Assembly (NCBI GenBank): GCA_033964015.1
Contig: JAWWUD010000106.1
Location: forward strand, 184,501-248,500
Direction of reading: 5' to 3'
Length of the DNA: 64,000 nucleotides
DNA from: Scolanthus callimorphus
Taxonomy: Eukaryota; Cnidaria; Anthozoa; Actiniaria; Edwardsiidae
Each line of letters starts with the position of its first letter. Position 1 is the first letter of the stretch. The notes beneath the pieces are model-generated. The model ran no database searches, was not told the DNA's origin, and was given only the letters and a program-made list of their open reading frames with translations. The translations under genes were made by a program, and so were the position numbers. This document shows positions 20,431-30,819 of this stretch, piece after piece.

Positions 20431-21035
20431 AGCGATCATGATTGTAGGCTTCATGGGCCCATGGACACAGAAAGCTGATAAAAACGGATTGCAACAAAAA
20501 AGTCCCATTTGAAAAGTTTTTGAAATCTTGTTGGAATGAACCGTTTTCAAAGTCTGAAGCTACATCAACATTTGTACGAAAGTCGGCAGTCTTGCCGATA
20601 ACGCTTGCCTATATTGCTTCTTTAACAACTAGACGCATAACTGCGTGAACTCGGGCTTCTGTCTGTATCTATCTTTATATAGAATTGAGCGAAAATTTGA
20701 CAAATTCAAAGCGTAGTTATTTGGTGATTTATCCTGGCGGCCTTTGTTTGTCACGCAATCCATGGAGTATACAATATCAGAGACACGTGAATCGAACGAC
20801 TTCGGATTCACCCATAGATCAAATACTAATTTAAATATTTCGGCTCAGTTTGCTTTAAATACAAAACATATTTCATTTTCGAAATTGCCATGTTAATATT
20901 AAACCTTTTCTTAAAATTTCAGGGCCACATTCAATTAATTTAGATGCATTTTCCGCGAAAACATTCGATTGGAATTTGTCAACCATCTTGAATCTTGCAT
21001 CATCTCCGAAAGCCACAGTTTCATGTAGCGCTCTC
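20431..21035 (-). other. Candidate internal exons of the secreted-protein gene, copy A
   Basis: Three protein-like open stretches lie on the minus strand between exons 2 and 3: about 20,920-21,035 (MVDKFQSNVFAENASKL), 20,629-20,830 (VNPKSFDSRVSDI and KPEFTQLCV), and about 20,450-20,615 (GKTADFRTNVDVASDFENG). The last is shifted by one extra A near 20,495 relative to copy B (43,150-43,332). Splice borders are weak, and the first stretch also has a plus-strand reading with a good acceptor, so these are tentative. Confidence 0.25.
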
Positions 21036-21139
21036 ATTGGTCCGAGCTCACGTGACTGCGTTTTGCTCGAAAAGGAAGAAAATAATAAAAACAGATCCAA
21101 ATTTGTAACTCGGGCTCTTCCACAGGAAACCCGAGAAAT

Positions 21140-21232
21140 AAGATCTCTCGCCCTCGGGGACTACGGGTCAATAACCAATGAGACTGCAGGCCAAATGGGT
21201 TGCTGACCCGTCACCCTCGAGGGCGAGAGGTC
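21140..21232. repeat. Hairpin element
   Basis: tctctcgccctcggggacta followed by cgggtca pairs with tgacccg and ctcgagggcgagag. Both segmental copies carry it (B at about 43,867-43,953). Confidence 0.65.
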
Positions 21233-21490
21233 TATCAGTTGTTTAGTATCACAAAACTAGTTCAACAAAAAAGGAAAATTGTCTAAAAATTCATCAGAAA
21301 AACGATGTTCAAAATCGGCGTTTTCGCCACTAGAGGTCTGTTGACAATACTCCCCAAGTAGCGTAGCTAAGGAGCACCCCAAGCACACACTCTCTCTCTC
21401 TCTTTCTTACAAGGGTGTTAAAATGCCTCGTGTTTTGCCGCTGTTCCAGGACCCTAAAATACATCTTTCTCTCTTTAAACTTATTGGCTG

Positions 21491-21844
21491 ATTGCATTTT
21501 TAAACCGCACCGGGGGGGGGGGGGGGGGGGGGGGGTTGAGGACCTACGGAAAATTTTCCAGGGGGGTTGTATTGGACTCTCGAAATTCCACTGGAGGCTG
21601 TGTGTCTTGAGATTGGAAATTCCAAGGGAGAGGGGTAAAAAAGGTGGCTTTCCAGGGACACTTTATCCAAAAGTAGATTTTCCAGGGGTGTTTTGTCAGA
21701 AAAGATGAAAATTTCAGGGGAGGGGTTCTTTATGAGGTTGGGAATTCCGCTGGGGAAGGAGTCTGTTTCACGAGTGGAAATTCCAGGGGAGGGGGTCTTT
21801 TTAAGGGAGGTCCTAAACTCCCCGGTGCGGTTTAAAAATGCAAT
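21491..21844. repeat. G-rich MITE with attgcatttttaaaccgc ends
   Basis: The ends attgcatttttaaaccgcac and gtgcggtttaaaaatgcaat are exact inverses. The interior repeats tggaaattccaggggaggg-type segments. Copy A contains a run of 24 G at 21,512-21,535 where copy B (44,230-44,575) has 5. Confidence 0.8.
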
Positions 21845-21988
21845 CAAGATCAAGATCACCCCTAAAAGAAACCAAACCCAAAAATATGGGAGTATCCTCC
21901 GGGGAATCTTCTTTCATCTGTTCATATCGCTGAACATTTACCTTGGAGGAAAATGAAGGTTTCGTTGTGATTGGCCCATATTTACCAC

Positions 21989-22077
21989 GTGATTCTCATC
22001 CAGAACGTTTGACCTCGTGACCGCTAACTCCGCGTCTGATTAAAGTCACGGGCTCATAAGGTCTGGATGAGAATCAC
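21989..22077. repeat. Hairpin element next to exon 2
   Basis: gtgattctcatccagaacgt pairs with tctggatgagaatcac, and cctcgtgacc pairs loosely with gtcacgggc. It is present in both copies. It lies 61 bp past the exon 2 donor. Confidence 0.6.
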
Positions 22078-22137
22078 CTACTTTGTCTTGCCATGATGAA
22101 ACTGAGGACATGAATTCTTCCATCCTTCCATACTCAC

Positions 22138-22215
22138 GCTTTCGTCGACATAATGTTGCAAATCATCAATGCGTTTATTCATCTCTTCTGTCATCATCTC
22201 AAAGGCATCTCCTAC
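22138..22215 (-). CDS. Copy A exon 2 (26 codons)
   Basis: It is bounded by the acceptor tactgtag and donor gtgagt on the minus strand, and starts and ends in phase 0. It encodes a charged helical segment with MNKRIDDLQHYVDES at its end. Copy B has the same exon at 44,897-44,974 with a few substitutions and identical borders. It belongs to a gene whose exon 1 is frameshifted. Confidence 0.6.
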
Positions 22216-22826
22216 CTACAGTAACACCAAGCGATTTAAGAGATTAGAACTAGAATTTTAATTTTCATACATCTAAGTGTCATGTAACCATGTAAATTTG
22301 TCAGTCTAGAGTTAGACATCAATTCAATAGGCAGTGCCAAAAATTCGGTAGGGGTACGTGGACCGCTCGAGCTCGAAACATGTGAACCTGTTTATGAAAG
22401 AAAAACTACTATCTTGCGCAATCTGTTTATGACAAAAAGCACGAAATATCGGAAATGAATGCCCTTTGCCGTGTAAATCCAATATATAGATTTAGGCACT
22501 GCCTAAAAGCGGAGTTCCCAGTGATTATAGCCAAAATGAGAGACGGTCTTGGGTTGCCTGGGGCATTGGCACGCAAAAAGACACGGACTCGCCCGCAAAA
22601 CTCATGGTAATACCGCGGAACCACAAAAACGAAGTCGATCATATACTTGAGGACCTCTTGACCTGAGTTGTACTTTGAGTATAGGGGGATTTCATGTTTA
22701 CAGTTTGGGCTCATTTGCATAAGCAGGGTCTAGATTCAGAATGTTTGAAGGAGCTCGAAAATAATCAGCACTGAATATGAATAGCGGACAGCAAATGAAA
22801 CCTACTCTGAAAATTTGAAGGTTTAA

Positions 22827-22948
22827 AGGCCCATCACCAACCGGCAGCCTTTGCGCCCCGTTTTCTTTTGTTTTCAAATTGATCCATTGTTTTGCGAGTG
22901 CTCTGATTGGCTAAGAGTCCGCAAAGGCTCTCGGTTTGCGATGGGCCT
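22827..22948. mobile_element. TTAA-flanked MITE (piggyBac-like), copy 2
   Basis: 122 bp, ends aggcccatcaccaaccgg and ctcggtttgcgatgggcct, flanked by TTAA at 22,823-22,826 and 22,949-22,952. Copy B at 53,690 shows the empty site gaaggtttaacattcag with one TTAA. Insertion therefore happened after the segmental duplication. Confidence 0.88.
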
Positions 22949-23485
22949 TTAACATTCAGTTGTAAGGACAAAATGTTCATTACATTTTGTTGAAAATATG
23001 TGGTCTAATGAGCCATTTGCCACACAGCAATCCACTCATTTATTAAAAACTTGCGCAGATCCTCCAAAACGAACGTAAACGTCAATAAGTTCTTAGGGAT
23101 AGTATTATTTCACCTCGCGAACATCTTTATTACATTTTTCGAGAGCAAAGAGGCATTTTTAATAGCCTTGAATTTCTTGGGTGGCAAGAAGCTCATTCGC
23201 TCTCATGTTTTCTGTAAATTGAACTTATCGCCATGCGCTCATAATTTGAATGACGAACGTAAAACTTTCTAATTACGCTTCATTCACCAGGCGCTATTGA
23301 AGTTCAGAACATTTCTTTTTGTAGCTCCGTTACGCTTGCTGATTTTCACGGATGCTTCAAATATATAAACACTGACGTCACAATTAATCCGCCTATAGTA
23401 TTCTTCCTACGATACCTATGGTGCTCCGTTCTATCCAAGAGCTAAAAATGTTTACAATCCAGCAAAAACTTACACATATACATAC

Positions 23486-23838
23486 CTTTTCCAAGATGTC
23501 ATTCGGTGCCGGTGCCTCGTTATATCCTACAATAGCGAAACACGCCCAAAGACTGCAAACTGTTTTGCCACAACAGATGCCTTTTTTGAAGCTTCTGAAA
23601 ACAAGTCGATAGCAGCAGCAGCGGCATCACTCTTGAGATTTGCCTGGTCGAAGGCGTATGAAAGGGTATCGTTGAAGTATGCGATTGTGGGTGACGCTAA
23701 AGGGCTGACTGGCTCTGCTCCCGTCCCGGCGGGTTTGTATCCAGAATATTGACAAGGGGAACCAGAAGTCCACCAGGCGTCAACAAGATAGGCTGCTGTC
23801 AGCAGCTTTAGAGCTACCAATGCCAACAAGCACTTCAT
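23486..23838 (-). pseudogene. Copy A exon 1 (signal peptide), frameshifted
   Basis: ATG at 23,838 starts MKCLLALVALKL, a typical secretory signal, followed by mature sequence rich in Ala. One base is missing relative to copy B at 23,545-23,547 (ccc against cccc), so the frame runs off and stops early. The donor ctttcc/gtatg at 23,485 is intact. Confidence 0.7.
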
Positions 23839-24149
23839 ACTGTGTAAATTTCAAACTCGGTGAAGATCAAACTGCGAAAAGCCACAACAAATGAGATTAA
23901 AGGGGCTATGTCGCGTTCTATAAAAAACAGCACAGATCCTATATTGTACTAGACAACTCAGTCTAAGAAATAAATAGGAACTGCCATTATATAATTACAA
24001 GAAAACAGCCCGTCACTTCGTGACGCTAGAAGACTCAAACTGTACATTACAAATGCGTCCTCCCTTTCTAAAACTGCTGATTGACATTAATAATGACCTC
24101 CCTTTTTGTTTGTTTGTTTTGCACCATGGTCTCCACTTCCAGCTCTAAA

Positions 24150-25398
24150 CACAGGTGACCCAGGACAATTGTTTGTGTACTACAACATCGAAGTATTGAC
24201 AGTAATATAGGGTTTATATGGGGATTGTGGTAAGAGATGTTTGGACCTGGAATTTTTTAGGAAATTATAAATAAAAGTTACTGAAACTTACCATGTTGTT
24301 AGTTGTGGTTGTCCTTGATGCTCATGTGAAGTTTCACGGATTTATCTGCAATTCGCCCCCCATACAGAGAGAAAGACAAGGTGGGAGGCTGAAGCCAAAA
24401 ATCGGCTCGATCGACCGATCGGCAGAACGCACTTCGAGACGGATTTTTTCACAAAATTCGAATTCCACAACCAAACAAACACACCACGATCGTAGATATA
24501 CATGTTACCGACGCAGCAAAATCAATAAATATCCTGCAGTTACGTACGCGAAGGTAGCAGACCCCGTTAAACTCGCACGACCCCCTTTTCAACGGTCGTT
24601 AAAAATCCGCGGGACGCACAGCTTGGCTAACCAAAATGGCGGCCGTCAAACAACCAAAATGGCGGCCGTTACCAAAAACTCCTCAAGGGGGAGGGGGACC
24701 TAGCGCAAACTCGCCGAGCGGGCTGCTCCCTAGGCCAAATTTGCTACAAATCCATTCTTCTCCGTAAAAAAAAATTAAATCCCTTTGTTCGGGAGGTAAT
24801 GGATTTATTTTGAAGTCGCACAATCTGATTTGCATGAGTTTGCGCTCGGTCCCCCTCCCCCTTGAGGAGTTTTTGGTAACGGCCGCCATTTTGGTTGTTT
24901 GACGGCCGCCATTTTGGTTAGCCAAGCTGTGCGTCGCGCGGATTTTTAACGACCGTTGAAAAGGGGGTCGTGCGAGTTTAACGGGGTCTGCTACCTTCGC
25001 GTACGTAACTGCAGGATATTTATTGATTTTGCTGCGTCGGTAACATGTATATCTACGATCGTGGTGTGTTTGTTTGGTTGTGGAATTCGAATTTTGTGAA
25101 AAAATCCGTCTCGAAGTGCGTTCTGCCGATCGGTCGATCGAGCCGATTTTTGGCTTCAGCCTCCCACCTTGTCTTTCTCTCTGTATGGGGGGCGAATTGC
25201 AGATAAATCCGTGAAACTTCACATGAGCATCAAGGACAACCACAACTAACAACATGGTAAGTTTCTGTAACTTTTATTGATAATTTCCTAAAAAATTCCA
25301 GGTCCAAACATCTCTTACCACAATCCCCATATAAACCCTATATTACTGTCAATACTTCGATGTTGTAGTACACAAACAATTGTCCTGGGTCACCTGTG
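24150..25398. mobile_element. Fold-back element: two 563 bp inverted arms
   Basis: The left arm 24,150-24,712 and right arm 24,836-25,398 are reverse complements with only a few mismatches, separated by a 123 bp spacer. The ends are cacaggtgaccc and gggtcacctgtg. A 7-bp direct repeat, ctctaaa, flanks the element (24,143-24,149 and 25,399-25,405). Open frames on both strands predict the same peptide simply because the arms mirror each other. Each arm contains two copies of aaccaaaatggcggccgt near its inner end. It is likely a non-autonomous DNA element. Confidence 0.85.
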
Positions 25399-26592
25399 CT
25401 CTAAAATCTGTCTAATACTAAGAACCCGCTAAAATTGAAAACGCTTGAGCCTTAATTACAGAAAAATCATTTGACTTCGGAATTGTTTGTATGCTTATCA
25501 GTAAGGGAAGAGAAGAAACAGGTAAAGTTAAATTGTTCTAAGAAATTTCTTAGTTTATCATAGGAATATTTAGAGAATATCATTCATGACTTTAGCGCGC
25601 GCTCTGTATGTAGGAAGTGCCGTGGTAAGTTTGTTCAAACTTGAATGAAATTTTTCTCTGCTCAAAACTTTCTCGAATTAGAGTTATCCTACACACAAAT
25701 GTAAGTAATCTGTAATAGAACCATTTAGGTTTGAATGTCTATGGTGCTTTCGGCTAAGGGAACTGAGTTGTTTTTTAGTTTTGTTTGTGGAAGATTTCAA
25801 CATGGCCGCGATGGGCGGCTTTGTTCCCCGCTGAAACAATCGCTTGAATTAGAACTTAGCCAAAGGTGAATCTTTTCCAACAAAAGCACGCCCACTGGAG
25901 AGATTTCCTCCTTCTCTTCGGGTTTGTGTCCTTCGTTTTGCGATACAGCGTCAGGATTTATACTTAGAGAATATTATTCCTGGCTTTGCTTTGTGTAAAT
26001 ATGTCATTTCGTCTTTGCACGCGCCCAGGAAGCATGGCAGCAGTGTACGTTTGTTCAGGCTGAAGGAAATTTTTTCCCAGCTTAAAGCTTTCGAATAAGA
26101 ATTATCGCTGCACATTCCTGCAAGTAATCTGTGACAGAAATATTTAGGTTTGGATGACTATGGTGCTTTCGGCTGTGCGAAGTGCGTTCTTTTTTAGTTT
26201 CTGTGAGAGATTTCAAAATGGCGGCGATGGCAGCTTTGTCCCTCGCTTAAGAAATCGCTTGAATTAGAACTTAGCCCTGGGCGAATCTTTTCCAACCAAA
26301 CACGTCCACTGTCGAGATTTCCACCTTCTCTTCAGGATTGTGAACTTTGTTTGGCGGCACAGCTTCAGGGCCAAGCGGAGTGAGTGCGGACGATTTAGCC
26401 AATCAGAAACGTTTGCGCAGACAACCCGATTATAATAGTATAGACAAGAAAACAGCCCGTCACTTCGTGACGCTAAAGACTCAACCTGAGTTCCCCCTTC
26501 CACAAACTGCTGATTTACATTACTAATGGCCTCCCTTCAAGAAAGACCCCCTGCCGCATGCCCAAATAAATGAAGTAAGCCCCAGAGTCTTT

Positions 26593-26857
26593 GGCGGTGA
26601 TTACATGAGACCGGTACGAACACAGAGCGATCTGAGTTCGTATCGGCTCTTATACATTTCTTTACAAGCGTTTACATGAGGCCGGTCTGAAAAAAGTCCT
26701 TACCGGCACGAGTTCATTCCGGTTGCTGACCCGACACGAACGACTTTCGAGTCTGTACCGGTCGTAAACACGATCAAAAAGCTAAGGTGGTGTTTACATG
26801 AGACCGGTATGAACTCAGATCGCTCTGAGTTCGTACCGGTCTCATGTAATCACCGCC
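26593..26857. repeat. MITE with ggcggtgattacatgagacc ends
   Basis: The left end ggcggtgattacatgagacc plus ggtacgaac is the inverse of the right end ggtctcatgtaatcaccgcc. The interior holds further half-matching copies of tacatgaggccggt. It is nested in unit 2 of the 4 kb block. Confidence 0.75.
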
Positions 26858-27975
26858 TTTGTTGTATGTTTTGCACTGGTCTCCCTGATTTTGGTGGAGA
26901 AAATGACGCACGTGTGTCATGTGAGTCAGTACTGCTCTCAAATCTGTCAAGTCCGAAGAACCCGCTAAATTTGAAAACGCAAGCCTATTACACAGAAAAC
27001 TCATTTGACTTCGGAATTGTTTGTATGCTTATTATATCTAAGTAGGGAAGAGAGGAAACAGGTAAAGTAAAATTATTATAAGAAATTTTTAGTTTATCAT
27101 ATTTTTTTTAGAGAATTTCATTCATGGTTTAGCCTGCGCTCTGTAGGCAGTGGCAGTGGTGTAGGTTTGTTCAAACTTGATTGAAAATTTTTCTCAGCTC
27201 AAATCTTTCGAATTAAAATTATCCTTGCACATAAGACTAAGTAATCTGTAATAGAACCATTTAGTTTTGAATGTCTATGGTGCTTTCGGCTGAGGGAAAT
27301 GAGTTCTTTTTTAGTTTATGTGGGAGATTTCAACATGGCCGCGATGGCGGCTTTGTTCCTCGCTGAAAAATCGCTGGAATTAGAACTTAGCCAAAGGTGA
27401 GTCTTTTCCAACAAAAACACGCCCACTTGAGAGATTTCCTTCTTCTCTTCGGGCGTGTGTCCTTCGTTTTGCGATACAGCGTAAGGATTTACACTTTGAG
27501 AATATTATTCATGGCTTTGCTTTGTGTAAATTTGTCACTCATTTCGCCTTAACGCGCGAACAGGAAAGCAAGGCACTGTGTACGTTTGTTTAAGCTGAAT
27601 GAAATTTTCCTCAACTTAAAGCTTTCGAATAACAATTATCCCAGCACTTTCCTGACAGTAATCTGTGACAGAACCATTAAGGTCTGAATGACTATGGTGC
27701 TTTCGGCTGTGCGAACTGAGTTCTTTTTTAGTTTCTGTGGGAGATTTCAAAATGGCGGCGATGGCAGCTTTGTCCCTCGCTTAAGAATCCCTTGAATTAG
27801 AACTTTTGGGTGAACCTTTTCCAACCAAAACACGGTCACTGTCTGGATTTCCACCTTCTCTGCAGGCTTGTGAATTTCTTTTGGCGACACAGCTTCCGGC
27901 CTAAGCGGAGTGAGTGCGAACGATTTAGCCAATCAGAAACGTTTGCGCAGACAACCCGATTATAATAGTATACAT

Positions 27976-30557
27976 TATCATGTAAGATTTACCAGTTTTC
28001 GCTATTAAATTTCCATGTTTGAAAACAGTTCAAGAACACTCTCGATAACAAACCAATATATGTGTAGGTGTGTATTTTTCTGGCAGTTACCATCGTACGC
28101 ATTGCTACGCGCGACCTCAAAATTCACTGTTGCGATTGGTGATTTTACGCAAGAAAACTGTAATGTTAATTTTCTTAATTATTCGAGGCAAGGAAGCCAA
28201 ACGATAGCTTAGAACCATTTTGGTTGATTTGGCAATCGATTCGACACACTGAAGAAGCCGAATCCAACGTTTTTTTGATTGACAGCTAAACATCGCCAGT
28301 CGCCCATCGCAACATCTCGTTAAAAACAAATCGTGTCGGGTCGCAATTGAAGCCAAAAAGCTGACTTTGGTATCATTTTACAGTTAAAAGAATGACGTTT
28401 TTGAACGTAAAACTATTTAGTACCTCCTCCGCCGGCCTAATAGAGGATGAAATTACTGCTTGCAGGGTAACTATTTAGTGAAACTTATTGCCAAACTCAA
28501 GAGAGGTTCAAACAACCATCCTCGATGACAGAAGTAAAAAACACCAACTATGTCAGTCCTGTAAACACTGATGGAATCGGAAATTTCGATGTTCTAGATT
28601 AAATGAAGCACATCGGTAGACGCAGAGCGATACGGTCACGTTCATCCCTGAACCGGACCCAACGTCATTACGGCAGCCTTGGTAACTTGTGGTAACTTGT
28701 AACTTGTGTGGTACCTTTTTGCTTATTTTGTTTGCTCAAATTTCAGGAACCAAATTACTTCTATATGGACTAATGACCATCTATGGGGTCATGATAGATC
28801 ATAGGGTGGCATTCAAGAATACTTTTATAGTAAAATCTTTTATAACACTTCAGGCTCTTTAATAACTAAACAATCACCCTGAGTTATGTCTGCCATGTTT
28901 TTTTCCCTTCATGTTTTTTTGTTCACTGGTTTAGTTTAGTTTAATGTGCATCAATCCACCTGAAGTGATCTGATTGACGTAAGCCCCCCCCCAAAGAGGG
29001 ACACCTGGTAAAGTCCATCTCTGGTAACCTAATTAAAAGTGGATCAATTTTTCCATTTATCCTTTACCTAATTTACACAATTTTTTTCTTGCTGTATTCG
29101 TCATCTAAAGAGTAAACGTGTAACTAAATTTTTGATTCTCCTACATTCAGTGTTGTCGCATGACCAAGATTCTGTACCTTCTAAATATCTAAGCAAAATA
29201 ATTTGCTGTAAATCACGTTGAGAAAGCCAGCGTGTAAGGCAAGCGCTATCTGTTTTAGAAAGAATTATAATTTCTAATTGGTACGTTTGATGATGTAATT
29301 CCCTTTGGAAAGCCTTTTCACATCAATACCACTCCTTAACGTTGGTTGTCCACTTGACATCGCAAACTTCCTGTTGTCAACCGGGGCCAAATTGACAATA
29401 CAGGTGCGATCCTCCTCATACAATCGTTTGACACTATTGTATAAAGTAGAAATATTTTCTATTCGCCTGAGCAAAGTGAAAGAGAATACAAACGTGGTTT
29501 ATCATTTTTTATATGAAGTGTTTTTGACGCAAACCCAAGATAGTGCAGGTTGTTATTTTTTTTATGAAATTGTTGTTGGTGTTGTTCATATATGGGTTCT
29601 TACGATTTTTTTCCACCAAGCAGTTTGGAGTCACCTTTCCGGAATGGCACCTCTTTTAAAACAAGACTGGACAAAAAAAATCGTTGTAATAAAAAAAAAT
29701 CATCACCCTGGTAGCATTTGTATCCAGGCTACAAGAAATAGCATGTTTCACCTTCATATAGCACTTTCTATAATTACAAAATATAGGCAAAATATTTAAG
29801 TATAGCATACCTTTTTGCAAATGCGTTTTGACAGTCAAGATGACACCCCTGCGTGTTCAGCGAGTTGTTTTTTAACACCCTTCTTATGATCGTTCGGCCA
29901 AAATCTGTCACAAATAAATTATGCACGCCCCCTGCATGCAATTATCTGATAGCGAAATACGTAATCGACCCCCTACAGAAAGACGCCAGGTGTTTTATAG
30001 CAAGTTTTATTAGCGTGCCAAAAGTGACTGGTGTATTTCAGGTAACGTTATCAAAAAAATGTCCAATAAATTTGGGGCTTGTGTTATAAATTGCACAGTT
30101 ATTGAGATTGCATAGCTCAGCGGATTAGGTGCAAGTAAGAAATACTGAAACATACTCTTACTCGAAACACAATTTTAATGCAATTTTAATAGATTGATCG
30201 CCAAGTTTTCCGTTTTTTTTTCTTCTGCCCTGCTGATTTAAATAGTCAACAAATTCCTCGTGGATATCTTCAATGTTTATGTCTTGATTTCATTCAAACC
30301 TTTAAATCGACGAAAAATCATCCGAAAAGTCTCGGGAAGGCAATTTCTCTCGAAAACGTTCCATTGTTTTTCATCGGAGTTTTACGGGTGCCCGAAAAAT
30401 TCGGGTTAAACTAACGAAATTTTATAAATACTTTAGAATATCAATGTCCACGAATAGGATGTTCTAGACTATTTAAACCAGCAAGGTAGAAAAGAAAATG
30501 AAAACCTTGAGGATCAATCTATTAAAATTGCAGAACAAATTTCTCGGGCCCGAGAAT
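27976..30557. other. Shared flank of copy A with no clear gene
   Basis: Colinear with copy B 54,740-57,455. One minus-strand stretch near 29,285-29,420 (IVNLAPVDNRKFAMSSGQP) is conserved in B but interrupted there by a MITE. I recognise no family. From about 29,620 onward the sequence is a dispersed repeat with a third copy at 63,215. Confidence 0.4.
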
Positions 30558-30819
30558 GGGCCTTTTTCCAGATAATGGGGGTCCTGTGGAATTTATGTAT
30601 GGAAACGAGGCTATGGTGGGTTTGTTTACAAGCGTTCTTTTTCGCGCGCTTTAGAAATTATGTTTCTCACCGACAGCGAAACTCGCTTCAATAAATAACG
30701 TTACATTTGAAAAATTATCAAAATAGTTCTTTTTTAGAATCTTCCAGCTTGAAAGTTTTCAACAGTTTCTTTAGAAACTCTGGAAGTTCTTCATAAAGAA
30801 CTTTTTCATTCACCAAAAT

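Larger units (their letters stand above)
16734..23838 (-). pseudogene. Broken copy A of a secreted, possibly Cry-toxin-like protein gene
   Basis: This is the paralogue of the gene at 40,001-54,574, with the same exon order on the minus strand: signal-peptide exon 23,486-23,838, short exon 22,138-22,215, large exon 19,651-20,085 and terminal exon ending at 16,734. Several lesions separate it from copy B. There is one missing C in a C-run at 23,545-23,547 in exon 1, one missing base near 18,870 in probable exon 4, and one extra A in an A-run near 20,495 in a candidate exon. The CAG acceptor of probable exon 4 is changed to AAA at the equivalent position, and a MITE sits next to it (18,933-19,161). 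Exons 2 and 3 remain open. It is likely a decayed duplicate, although homopolymer sequencing error could explain some of the shifts. Confidence 0.6.
23990..27975. mobile_element. 4 kb tandem block inserted in copy A only
   Basis: Copy B reads atataattattctcatgtaag across the site, while A has about 3.98 kb between atataatta and attatcatgtaag. The block is two head-to-tail units, about 24,000-26,445 and 26,447-27,975. Each starts acaagaaaacagcccgtcac and ttcgtgacgc (a cgtcac-ttc-gtgacg hairpin) and ends acaacccgattataatagta. Unit 1 contains the fold-back at 24,150-25,398 and unit 2 a MITE at 26,593-26,857. No coding sequence is seen. ATTA flanks suggest a short target duplication. The transposon class is not clear. 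Confidence 0.7.

Noticed and set aside
24293..25255. Near-identical proteins predicted on opposite strands in the fold-back
   Set aside because: The frames exist only because the two arms are reverse complements. There is no domain, and the element has TIRs and a target duplication.
28015..28356. Open frame MFENSSRTLSITNQYM... in both segmental copies
   Set aside because: The start is shifted between copies, no domain is found, and there are no splice signals. Likely chance.
30108..30133. tRNA-like A box (tagctcagcgg) with a related sequence at about 63,698
   Set aside because: No matching B box, no cloverleaf and no 3' acceptor stem. It is probably part of the dispersed repeat.
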